A stretch of 64,000 nt of DNA, from contig JAJNPV010000050.1 in NCBI GenBank assembly GCA_021155195.1, positions 558,001 through 622,000 of the forward strand, given 5' to 3'. The number at the start of each line of letters is the position of its first letter. Position 1 is the stretch's first letter. A model generated the notes under the pieces. The model saw only the letters and a program-made list of their open reading frames with translations, made no database searches and had not been told where the DNA came from. The stretch is from Ohtaekwangia sp. GTDB lineage: Bacteria > Bacteroidota > Bacteroidia > Cytophagales > Cyclobacteriaceae. Made by a program: the position numbers and the translations under genes. Shown one piece after another: positions 1 to 7,259 of this stretch.

Positions 1-1
1 G

Positions 2-1153
2 ATGATTTCAAATCAGCGATCAAAATTTTCACTACCCACAACAGGAACCTATCTAAACTGTGCTTACATGAGCCCCCTTCTTAAGAAAGTAGAGAAGCAA
101 GGTGTGGTAGGCATTACAAAGAAAAGAAATCCTGCCGGGGTTTCGGTGAATGATTTTTTTTCGGATACAGAATTAGTTCGGAAGGAATTTTCAACATTGA
201 TTAATTGCGAATCAAATCGTGTTGTATTAATTCCTTCTGTGTCGTATGGCATGGCTAATGTAATGAAGAATATTAAAGTTACCCAGTTTGACAACATTGT
301 TGTAACAGGCGAACAATTTCCGAGTAACTACTATCCATGGCACCGATTGCATCATGACACCGGGGTAAAATTAAAAATTGTTTCACCTCCTGATACGCTT
401 AAAAGCCGAGGCAAACAATGGAACGAACTTATTTTGGAAGCAATTGATACAAACACAAAACTTGTTGCACTGGGTAATGTACATTGGGCGGATGGAACTA
501 AGTTTGATTTAATAGCCATCAGAAAAAGAACGCGCGAAGTAGGTGCTCTTCTTGTAATTGATGGAACGCAATCCGTGGGGGCTTTACCTTTCAATGTTGA
601 ACAGATTCAACCCGATGCGTTAATCTGTGGAGGCTATAAGTGGTTGATGGGGCCTTATTCATTAGGGCTTGCTTACTATGGAGAATATTTTGATAGCGGA
701 AAACCCGTGGAAGAAAACTGGATCAACCGCTTACATAGCGAGGACTTTGCTTCGCTGGTAAATTATGAAAGTGAATACCAACCTGGTGCGCTGCGCTACG
801 AGATGGGTGAACACAGTAATTTTATTTTAGTGCCTATGCTGTTAGAAGCATTGAAGCAGATTAATCAATGGAAACCCAAGGCCATTCAGCAATACACAGC
901 CGCCATTACTAAAAAACCAATTCAGTTGTTAAAGGCAGCAGGCTTTTGGGTAGAGGATGAGAAGTACCGAGGTCATCATTTATTTGGCATTCGTTTGCCA
1001 GAAAGCAAATCCATCGACCAGGTGAAGGCGAGCATTCGAAAAAATAAAATTTCAGTTTCTATTCGGGGAAATGCCATTCGCGTTTCTCCCCATCTTTATA
1101 ATAATGAAGCTGATTTAATGAAGTTGGTGAAGGCGGTGTTAGGCAAACCATGA
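2..1153 (+). CDS. PLP-dependent class V aminotransferase family protein
   Basis: This is a fold-type I PLP enzyme of the class V aminotransferase / cysteine desulfurase / kynureninase group. The PLP lysine is probably K213 in the motif GGYKWLMGP, and the cofactor aspartate is D187 in VIDGTQSVGA. The N-terminal motif LNCAYMSPL is typical of the start of this family, so the 383-residue protein looks complete although its ATG lies two bases from the window edge. No residue I can see fixes the substrate; isopenicillin-N-epimerase-like members of the family look similar. The stop overlaps the start of the next gene (ATGA), which implies translational coupling to the transporter. The pair may handle an amino acid or amine, but that is inference. 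Confidence 0.85.
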   Translation: MISNQRSKFSLPTTGTYLNCAYMSPLLKKVEKQGVVGITKKRNPAGVSVNDFFSDTELVRKEFSTLINCESNRVVLIPSVSYGMANVMKNIKVTQFDNIVVTGEQFPSNYYPWHRLHHDTGVKLKIVSPPDTLKSRGKQWNELILEAIDTNTKLVALGNVHWADGTKFDLIAIRKRTREVGALLVIDGTQSVGALPFNVEQIQPDALICGGYKWLMGPYSLGLAYYGEYFDSGKPVEENWINRLHSEDFASLVNYESEYQPGALRYEMGEHSNFILVPMLLEALKQINQWKPKAIQQYTAAITKKPIQLLKAAGFWVEDEKYRGHHLFGIRLPESKSIDQVKASIRKNKISVSIRGNAIRVSPHLYNNEADLMKLVKAVLGKP

Positions 1154-2100
1154 CACAAAAGAAAGGTGGAGATTATTTCATTGGCGGTATTATCATTGCC
1201 TTGCTGGGGGCTATTTGTTTTTCAACAAAAGCTATTTTAGTAAAGCTTGCTTACCGCGATACGGAAGTGGATACCATTTCTTTGTTAGCCTTGCGCATGA
1301 TTTTTTCGTTACCATTTTTTATTGCCTATGCATTTACTTCATCCAGCAAACAAACCAATGTGCGCTTCACCGGAAAGCAATGGGTGAGCGTTGCCATTAT
1401 TGGATGCTTAGGATATTACGTGAGCAGCTTGCTCGATTTTTTAGGATTGCAATATGTAACAGCAAGTATTGAACGGTTGATCTTGTTTGTTTATCCTACC
1501 CTTGTGCTATTAATGTCGGCTGTGATTTTTAAAGAGAAGATAAAGCCCATTCAATGGCTTGCGTTATTAATTACCTATGCCGGACTGTTGATTGCCTTCT
1601 TTGGCGAAGTGGATTTCAATTCGCAACAGAGTGACAACTTTATTTTGGGTTCGATTTTAATTTTCATTTGTGCGTTTACGTTTGCTGCCTACATCGTTGG
1701 CAGCGGTCGATTAATTCCTTTATTGGGTGCCGCTAAGTTTAATAGTTATGCCATGTGCTTTGCCGCGATTGGCGTACTGATTCATTTTTTTATTACCAGT
1801 GACGTTTCTTTATTTCACTTTTCAGGCACGGTGTACTTCTATAGCTTTCTAATGGCCATTATCTCAACTGTTGTTCCTTCTTACCTGGTTGTGGAAGGAA
1901 TCAAACGAATTGGGTCTGATAATGCTGCTATTGTGGGCAGCATTGGGCCGGTATCTACCATTATAATGGCGTACTTCTTTTTGGATGAACAAGTTTACTT
2001 TCTGCAATTGGTAGGTACGGCCATGATTTTATTGGGGGTGTTGTTGATAAGCAGACAGAAGCGCAAGCAAGAATTAGGTTACCCCTCCGGGGTAAAATAA
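1150..2100 (+). CDS. DMT-superfamily transporter (EamA family)
   Basis: This 316-residue integral membrane protein has about ten hydrophobic segments arranged as two EamA repeats (roughly residues 12-150 and 165-305). It belongs to the drug/metabolite transporter superfamily, which exports or imports amino acids, nucleotide sugars and other small metabolites across the inner membrane. The first repeat carries the typical FSTKAILVKLAY segment after helix 1. The start codon overlaps the stop of the PLP-enzyme gene, so the two are probably one operon. Substrate is unknown; a product or substrate of the upstream enzyme is a reasonable guess. Basic residues close the C-terminus (RQKRKQE), as expected for a cytoplasmic tail. 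Confidence 0.88.
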   Translation: MTQKKGGDYFIGGIIIALLGAICFSTKAILVKLAYRDTEVDTISLLALRMIFSLPFFIAYAFTSSSKQTNVRFTGKQWVSVAIIGCLGYYVSSLLDFLGLQYVTASIERLILFVYPTLVLLMSAVIFKEKIKPIQWLALLITYAGLLIAFFGEVDFNSQQSDNFILGSILIFICAFTFAAYIVGSGRLIPLLGAAKFNSYAMCFAAIGVLIHFFITSDVSLFHFSGTVYFYSFLMAIISTVVPSYLVVEGIKRIGSDNAAIVGSIGPVSTIIMAYFFLDEQVYFLQLVGTAMILLGVLLISRQKRKQELGYPSGVK

Positions 2101-2171
2101 AATCCTTGATCACAATCTACAAAGAGGTTGCCCCTCTGGAACAAATTTTGATAAAGGTCTATGTTCCCCAG

Positions 2172-2197
2172 TTCGATCTGCGAGTACACAGATCGAA
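2172..2197. repeat. Perfect 9-bp inverted repeat in intergenic region
   Basis: TTCGATCTG (2172-2180) and CAGATCGAA (2189-2197) are perfect inverted copies around an 8-base loop. It lies between the transporter stop (2100) and the YCII gene (2245). No T-tract follows on either strand, so it is not an obvious intrinsic terminator. A protein-binding site or an RNA hairpin in the leader of the next gene are both possible. Confidence 0.4.
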
Positions 2198-2244
2198 GGT
2201 TGGCTATATTCAAATCTACTAGAGATTTTTTGTAATTTCCTGTT

Positions 2245-3003
2245 ATGATTAAACACGTTGCTGCTCTTGTTTTCATTTTAGGAACGCACACATTATGTGC
2301 ATTAAGCCCTGAGCCCTCCACCAAGGTTTGTGTCCTCACAAACCATCCGACTCATACTTGTTTTGGGTTAATGGGGACGCTACCCGAGGAAAGACTTTTA
2401 TGTTCTCAAAGCCCCGAGTTGATTTTTGTTTTTCTGAATAAGCGAACAGATAAAGCAGAATTGCCCGAAGCAGAAGTGAAAAAAATTATGGATGGTCACC
2501 TTGCTAACATTGAGCGATTGGCCAAAGAAGGGAAGCTAATTTCAGCCGGACCGTTCGATACCGGGGGAGGCATCTTCATTTTTAAATCTACCTCGGCAGA
2601 GCAAGTCAAAGAATGGTTGCAAACCGATCCCGGCATTCAAGCGAATCGCTGGCGTGTGGAAGTGTTGCCTTATTTTCCACGCGTGGGTTCGGCTTGTGCG
2701 GTGGGTGAGAAGTATGAAATGGTAACGTACCAGTTTATTCGCTACCTCCCCAACATTGCCAAGTTTAACATACAGGATGCCCCGCAGATTTTTAAAAAGC
2801 ATGACGACTACCTGAAAGGAATTATCAAAACAGGAAACGCAGTGGCCGAAGGAACGTTTGGCGATATGGAAGGGGGCATCTTAGTCATAAAAGGCGACCT
2901 GGATCGTGCCGTAATAGAACTTGACCCGGCAGTGCGCGAAGGATTGCTGGAACTTGAGTTTCAAAAACTTTGGATAGCTAAAGGAGGGTTTTGTGAGAAG
3001 TGA
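2245..3003 (+). CDS. YCII-related domain protein, probably exported
   Basis: The 252-residue protein begins with a hydrophobic leader (about residues 4-20) consistent with export, although the cleavage site is not clear. It then carries two segments that resemble the ferredoxin-like YCII fold. The first (about 55-145) has the hallmark pattern of a histidine in DGHLANIERLAKEGKL followed by AGPFDTGGG. The second (about 160-250) repeats the theme with HDDYLKGIIKTG and a Gly-rich EGGILVIKG strand. YCII proteins are small, mostly uncharacterised alpha-beta barrel dimers with a conserved His-Asp pair. Function here is unknown. An inverted repeat at 2172-2197 lies just upstream. The first 50 residues do not look like the domain family, so the start is less certain. 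Confidence 0.7.
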   Translation: MIKHVAALVFILGTHTLCALSPEPSTKVCVLTNHPTHTCFGLMGTLPEERLLCSQSPELIFVFLNKRTDKAELPEAEVKKIMDGHLANIERLAKEGKLISAGPFDTGGGIFIFKSTSAEQVKEWLQTDPGIQANRWRVEVLPYFPRVGSACAVGEKYEMVTYQFIRYLPNIAKFNIQDAPQIFKKHDDYLKGIIKTGNAVAEGTFGDMEGGILVIKGDLDRAVIELDPAVREGLLELEFQKLWIAKGGFCEK

Positions 3004-3021
3004 TTTGAAGAATAGTTAGGT

Positions 3022-3601
3022 ATGAAAAACAAATATGTCTGGTTACTAATCATTCTTTTGACTTTGGGGGGTTGCTCAAATCAAGAAAAATCTAAGAGAA
3101 GTTATGACTCTTTGATAACAGTTCTAAAGAATCAAGAAAGTAGAATAGATAGCCTTGTTCAACTAACAGAGGAGTTAGAATCAGCTAAGTCACTTAAGGA
3201 GGCGAAGATATTAATGGGTAAATGGTTTTGGTCTGAAGCGGAGTTAAGACTTATTGATGTAATAATTATATCCGAATTCAAAGGAAGCGGAAGAAGCAAA
3301 AGGATTAATTGAAATAGTTGCTGCGGAATTAAAGAAAATGAATGTAAAGCCTATTAATATAGAAGATGTCCGAAAGGAAGATAGAGAGAGATTTAGGAAA
3401 ATTGAGCAGAGATTACTTCACAAAAAATATGTAACGCCATTCAGTCAAGAATTAATAAAGGAATTCGGATTTCCTGAAACTCAATTAGGAACTGATGAGA
3501 AAATTTGGATTGCCTATTTTCCTTACGGCTGGTTCACGATAATTGTGGATAAAAATTCAGATGAAATAATTCAAGTTTTGAATAAAAGGGAATCTCAATA
3601 A
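3022..3601 (+). pseudogene. Frameshifted lipoprotein gene (two ORFs in adjacent frames)
   Basis: The first ORF (3022-3312) starts with a lipoprotein signal, LLTLGGC with Cys 18, and then a coiled-coil-like charged region. After GAA at 3274-3276 its predicted sequence turns into an atypical Ser/Gly/Arg/Lys tail and stops. Reading +1 from the T pair at 3277-3278 gives a smooth continuation (SKEAEEAKGLIEIVAAELKKM) straight into the second ORF (annotated from 3338 to 3601). Deleting one T there restores a single protein of about 192 residues. No family is recognised; the C-terminal part contains a Trp/Tyr-rich IWIAYFPYGWFTI stretch. The locus is AT-rich compared with its neighbours. It may be a recent pseudogene, a programmed frameshift, or a sequencing error. 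Confidence 0.7.
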
Positions 3602-3605
3602 TAGA

Positions 3606-4478
3606 TTACTCCGCCACAACAACCGCCAACCTATCACCCTTTGCGTTAACCGCAAGTCGGGTAACACCTTTTAGCATATCTGTTCCACCGGCTAAAGTAA
3701 TTTCTTTCCAACTCTTTCCTTTTTTAGGATCAAACACAAAAAGCTTTGTGCCATCACTCGAAATAATTTTTCCATCGGGTGTCCAGCAAATATCTTCCCG
3801 GCCAGTTAGTGTAGGGGCGATGGTAGAGATCACCATCGATTCAGTATCTAACTTTTTTATCTCCCAATTGGTGGCTGAGCTCTTTTGTATAAAACTAATT
3901 GCCCGTTCACCGGGAATCTGATGTAAAGACCGACCAATGTTTTGAGCTAACACCGTATCTTCTTTTGTTGGCAAACGTAAATAATGAAGCGTACTTGGTT
4001 CACCCAAAATAAACATAGCGAGGTGACTGTTATCGGCCCACACATGATAGCCAACAATTAAATTATCAATAATGGTATAAGGGTCGCCACCCGCCAATGG
4101 AAATTTTCCTAAATCCTGTGCTCCATTGTCGCGTTGAATAATACAGGAAAGATATTCTCCATCGGGAGTATGCGTTGGTGAATACTCGCGCTCGGAGGTT
4201 TGCGTGAAAGACTCCGTTGTGTTGGTTTCGTAGTTAAACGCTTTGATGTCGGATCTTCCATCATCATTAAAAGAAGAATAGTACAACACGGGTTCGGTGC
4301 GATTGAAACCCGGTTGATTATCATAGCCCGGATGGTTGGTTATGTTTTTAGGATTGCTAATCGTGATTTTATTTTTCTTGATTTTTAAGTCGAACAGTAA
4401 AATCTCAGAACCACTTTGTGCCAACGATTGGCATGCGATTAAATGGACTAGCATCACAATGGTCAGAATTTTACTCAT
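3606..4478 (-). CDS. TolB/WD40-like beta-propeller secreted protein
   Basis: The product (290 residues from the ATG at 4478; a GTG at 4493 would add five) has a hydrophobic signal with a lipobox-like LIAC followed by an AQS site, so it is either a lipoprotein or a secreted periplasmic protein. The rest contains repeated PD40-type blades with signatures such as YSPTHTPDGEYL, HVWADNSHLAMF, ICWTPDGKIISSD and LAVNAKGDRLAVV. It lacks a recognisable enzymatic domain, so a binding or scaffolding role is likely. The gene is convergent with the frameshifted lipoprotein gene, only 4 bases away, with no room for a separate terminator. Confidence 0.75.
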   Translation of the reverse strand: MSKILTIVMLVHLIACQSLAQSGSEILLFDLKIKKNKITISNPKNITNHPGYDNQPGFNRTEPVLYYSSFNDDGRSDIKAFNYETNTTESFTQTSEREYSPTHTPDGEYLSCIIQRDNGAQDLGKFPLAGGDPYTIIDNLIVGYHVWADNSHLAMFILGEPSTLHYLRLPTKEDTVLAQNIGRSLHQIPGERAISFIQKSSATNWEIKKLDTESMVISTIAPTLTGREDICWTPDGKIISSDGTKLFVFDPKKGKSWKEITLAGGTDMLKGVTRLAVNAKGDRLAVVVAE

Positions 4479-4550
4479 AACGTAAGTTTTCACTAAGGTC
4501 GATAATTTAAATGCTGCTTCAAAAAGTGAATCGTATGATCTGCGTAAAAA

Positions 4551-5450
4551 TTACCGCCACTTCTCAGCCATTTTTTGATAACGTTTGGCTTGTGTTGGTT
4601 CCAGTTCTTTTAGGCGATCGTAGATATCAAGATAGCTGCTATCTTGTTGCAGTGTTTCTTTATAAAAGCGTATTGCCTCTGGCTGCTCGTTTCGTTTGTC
4701 ATAAATATATCCCATTAAATAGAGCAGCTCTTTTCCCCGGGCTCCCTGAAGATAGGCCTTCTGATACCAGGTTATAGCTTCATTAAAATTTTCCAATGCA
4801 TAGTAGCTATCTCCGGTTATAATGATTGCATCCGTGTTTTCAGGATCTATGCCAACAGCTTTTTTAGACCACTCGATAGATTGTGTGTAGTCCTTTTTTT
4901 GATAATAAACCAAACTCTTGTTGTAGGTACCGCTGCTATTTTTTGGGTCAATCGAAAGAACTTTATCGTAATAGCTGAGTGCCGAATCATATTCATTTTC
5001 TGAATAAAAATGATTGCCCATATTTGTTAGCGCATCCAAATCATTTGGGTTTGCCTTCAAGGCAGCACGGTCTTCTTCATTCATTACACGGGCATTGGTA
5101 GTTTCATCGCCCCATATAAATCCAATTACCATCAAGATAAACAATAATGAAAATGCACTTATTACTCCGTATAGTACAATTCGTTTTAAGTTCTTTTTTG
5201 AATCAGCAATAGAACCTTCGCGGGCGGGTGGCTTTGCCCGATGCGATTTTGAATATTTCTTTTCATCTGATGATTGCGATCTTGGCGAATAATAAAAAAT
5301 AAGGAAAATCAGACTGGAAGTTGTGCCAAGAAATATCCAAATGAAAAAGCTGCCGAGAGGCCATAAGAAGGCCAGCAGAAAAGCGGAAACAAGTGTTAGC
5401 CTGACTAACCGCTTTATGCGAGGTGCGTCTTTAGAATTGTCTTCGGACAT
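4551..5450 (-). CDS. TPR-repeat membrane protein
   Basis: This 299-residue protein has hydrophobic segments near residues 17-53 and a further one at about 90-112. A tetratricopeptide array follows (about residues 130-295), with TPR motifs such as DALTNMGNHFYSENEYDSAL, GTYNKSLVYYQKKDYTQSI and DAIIITGDSYYALENFNEAI. It is probably anchored in the inner membrane with a soluble TPR domain that binds other proteins. Such proteins are common in Bacteroidota and no specific partner can be named. It is transcribed alone, and the 163-base region between it and the divergent ypdA-like gene must hold both promoters. Confidence 0.8.
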   Translation of the reverse strand: MSEDNSKDAPRIKRLVRLTLVSAFLLAFLWPLGSFFIWIFLGTTSSLIFLIFYYSPRSQSSDEKKYSKSHRAKPPAREGSIADSKKNLKRIVLYGVISAFSLLFILMVIGFIWGDETTNARVMNEEDRAALKANPNDLDALTNMGNHFYSENEYDSALSYYDKVLSIDPKNSSGTYNKSLVYYQKKDYTQSIEWSKKAVGIDPENTDAIIITGDSYYALENFNEAITWYQKAYLQGARGKELLYLMGYIYDKRNEQPEAIRFYKETLQQDSSYLDIYDRLKELEPTQAKRYQKMAEKWR

Positions 5451-5612
5451 AACTCTGGAGCTGCAGTTTTAAATCCAGTTGAGCGAGAATGAAATTACAC
5501 AAGTTTTTAGTGATTCATTACTTTAAAAGGATCTATGTAGCTTTAAAGGTGTAAAATTTTTAATAAGGACAATATTGTTTCATACTTTACGATAACTAGA
5601 AGCACGCCAACA

Positions 5613-6581
5613 ATGGAGGGAAAGGATTTAATTATTATTGGCGCTGGTCCCATTGGACTGGCATGTGGCATTGAAGCAAAAAAAGCTCGGCTTGATTATC
5701 TCATCCTTGAAAAAGGATGTTTGGTAAATTCGATTTACAACTATCCGGCTAATATGACTTTTTTCTCTACTTCCGATCGATTGGAGATTGGTGGGGTGCC
5801 TTTTATTTCAAATAACCCAAAGCCCACTCGGCCCGAAGCTCTGGAGTATTACCGGAGGGTCTGTTCCAGTTGGCACCTTAACGTAAAGTTATATGAAGGT
5901 GTAGAGGCTGTAGCAAAAGATGACAATGGAACTTTTCAAATTAGAACAACAAAAGGAAATTATTCGACAAAGGCGGTTATCATCTCCCTTGGCTTTTATG
6001 ACTTGCCTTATTTATTAAATGTAGAAGGCGAAGATTTGCCAAAAGTGAAACACTATTACAATGAACCACATCCTTATTTTGGTCAGAGGGTATTAGTAAT
6101 TGGCGCAGCAAATTCAGCTGTAGATGTTGCACTGGAAACCTGGCGTAAAGGAGCCGAAGTAACAATGGTCATTCGCGAAGACCAAATCCGCGAAAGCGTA
6201 AAGTATTGGGTACGCCCCGATATTGAAAACCGAATAAAGGAAGGATCGATCAAAGCCTTTTTTAAGTCGGAGGTAACACGCATTACCCCTTCTACTGTCG
6301 AGATCAGCACCCCTTCGGGAAAAGAAATTATACAAAACGATTTTGTACTGGCCATGACGGGCTATCAGCCACCGTTTGCTTTGATGGAAAGCATGGGAAT
6401 AAAATTTAACTCGGATGAATATCACACGCCTGTGTATGATGAAGCCACCATGGAAACCAACGTGAAGAATCTATATTTAGCTGGCGTAGTGTGTGGCGGA
6501 TTGAAAACCAACAAATGGTTTATTGAAAACTCGCGGGTGCATGCTGAGATGATTATCAAAGATCTTATTGATAAGAAATAA
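5613..6581 (+). CDS. ypdA: YpdA-family FAD/NAD(P)-binding oxidoreductase (putative bacillithiol disulfide reductase)
   Basis: The 322-residue protein has an N-terminal FAD-binding GAGPIG at residues 10-15, the YpdA signature SIYNYPANMTFFSTSDRLEIGG (residues 40-61, broken here only for description), and a second Rossmann motif VIGAANSAVD at 162-171. From memory it aligns end to end with Staphylococcus YpdA/Bdr, which is proposed to reduce bacillithiol disulfide. Bacteroidota are known to make bacillithiol through BshA-C, so the assignment fits. The unusual feature is that the Cys14 reported as the active-site residue in Firmicutes YpdA is Ile14 here; the nearest cysteine is C18. A bidirectional terminator follows the stop. 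Confidence 0.85.
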   Translation: MEGKDLIIIGAGPIGLACGIEAKKARLDYLILEKGCLVNSIYNYPANMTFFSTSDRLEIGGVPFISNNPKPTRPEALEYYRRVCSSWHLNVKLYEGVEAVAKDDNGTFQIRTTKGNYSTKAVIISLGFYDLPYLLNVEGEDLPKVKHYYNEPHPYFGQRVLVIGAANSAVDVALETWRKGAEVTMVIREDQIRESVKYWVRPDIENRIKEGSIKAFFKSEVTRITPSTVEISTPSGKEIIQNDFVLAMTGYQPPFALMESMGIKFNSDEYHTPVYDEATMETNVKNLYLAGVVCGGLKTNKWFIENSRVHAEMIIKDLIDKK

Positions 6582-6583
6582 AA

Positions 6584-6601
6584 AAGTCCCCGAAGGGACT
6601 T
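6584..6601. terminator. Rho-independent terminator, probably bidirectional
   Basis: AAGTCCC (6584-6590), loop CGAA, GGGACTT (6595-6601) forms a perfect 7-bp stem. It is preceded by an A-run and followed by TTACTATTTTT, so it can serve both the ypdA-like gene and the convergent lipoprotein gene. Confidence 0.85.
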
Positions 6602-6623
6602 TACTATTTTTAAAAATCGCAGC

Positions 6624-7157
6624 TTACAGTGCGTCAGCGGTAATTGTTACAAAAAACTTGCAGTTAACGGTAAAGGCTACCGGAGTTTTTGAAAGAGTTC
6701 CCTGAAGTTGAATTAGTTCTTGTTTATCTGATAATAGCAAGGAAGCTAAATCATTGAAGCCCGCAGTATCGGCAGTTAGCTCGGTCTCAGCTGAGCTACC
6801 TAAATTTACTGAGCTGGCACTCGCAATTGTTTTTCCGCTTGATGCAACTTTAAGGGTTCCGTTCGTAAAGGTTATGGAACCATCACTAGCCCCCGTTATT
6901 GAATAGGTAATTTTATTTAGCGTAATCTTTTTAATCTTGCTCGCATACTTAGCTACATCGGAGTCGGATGTTGCATCTAATAGTTTTGAATCCACATACG
7001 TTTTGCCGCCTGGATTATTAGCCATCTCATCAACTTGAAATTTCAAGGGCAATTCTGTATCAAAAGTGATATCGTCAGCTTTATCTAAAAGATTGCATGA
7101 CGAAACGGTACCAAGCGCAAGCAAAATTAAAATGGGTAATAGGTGTTTGATTTTCAT
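6624..7157 (-). CDS. Lipoprotein of unknown function, next to a TonB-dependent receptor
   Basis: The chosen start is the ATG at 7157, which gives a lipoprotein signal with Cys 20 (VSSC). An upstream in-frame ATG at 7250 would add 31 residues with no signal character. The mature protein (about 158 residues) is rich in Ser, Thr, Lys and short beta-strand patterns, suggesting a beta-sandwich fold. No family is recognised. It lies 102 bases downstream of the TonB-dependent receptor gene on the same strand, so an outer-membrane partnership (a SusD- or HmuY-like surface lipoprotein role) is possible but not shown. A bidirectional terminator follows at 6584-6601. Confidence 0.7.
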   Translation of the reverse strand: MKIKHLLPILILLALGTVSSCNLLDKADDITFDTELPLKFQVDEMANNPGGKTYVDSKLLDATSDSDVAKYASKIKKITLNKITYSITGASDGSITFTNGTLKVASSGKTIASASSVNLGSSAETELTADTAGFNDLASLLLSDKQELIQLQGTLSKTPVAFTVNCKFFVTITADAL

Positions 7158-7259
7158 GGTGTTGTTTGTTTGGTAATGTACTATATACCCGAAAGGTACA
7201 AAATTGTAAACGGAACAGATACTTAATTTAGCATGTGCTTCATTTAACACATTGTTGAA

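Noticed and set aside
2079..2339. Minus-strand ORF of 86 codons across the end of the transporter gene and the start of the YCII gene
   Set aside because: It overlaps two well-supported genes in antisense and has no recognised domain, signal or start context. Its natural look appears to be chance.
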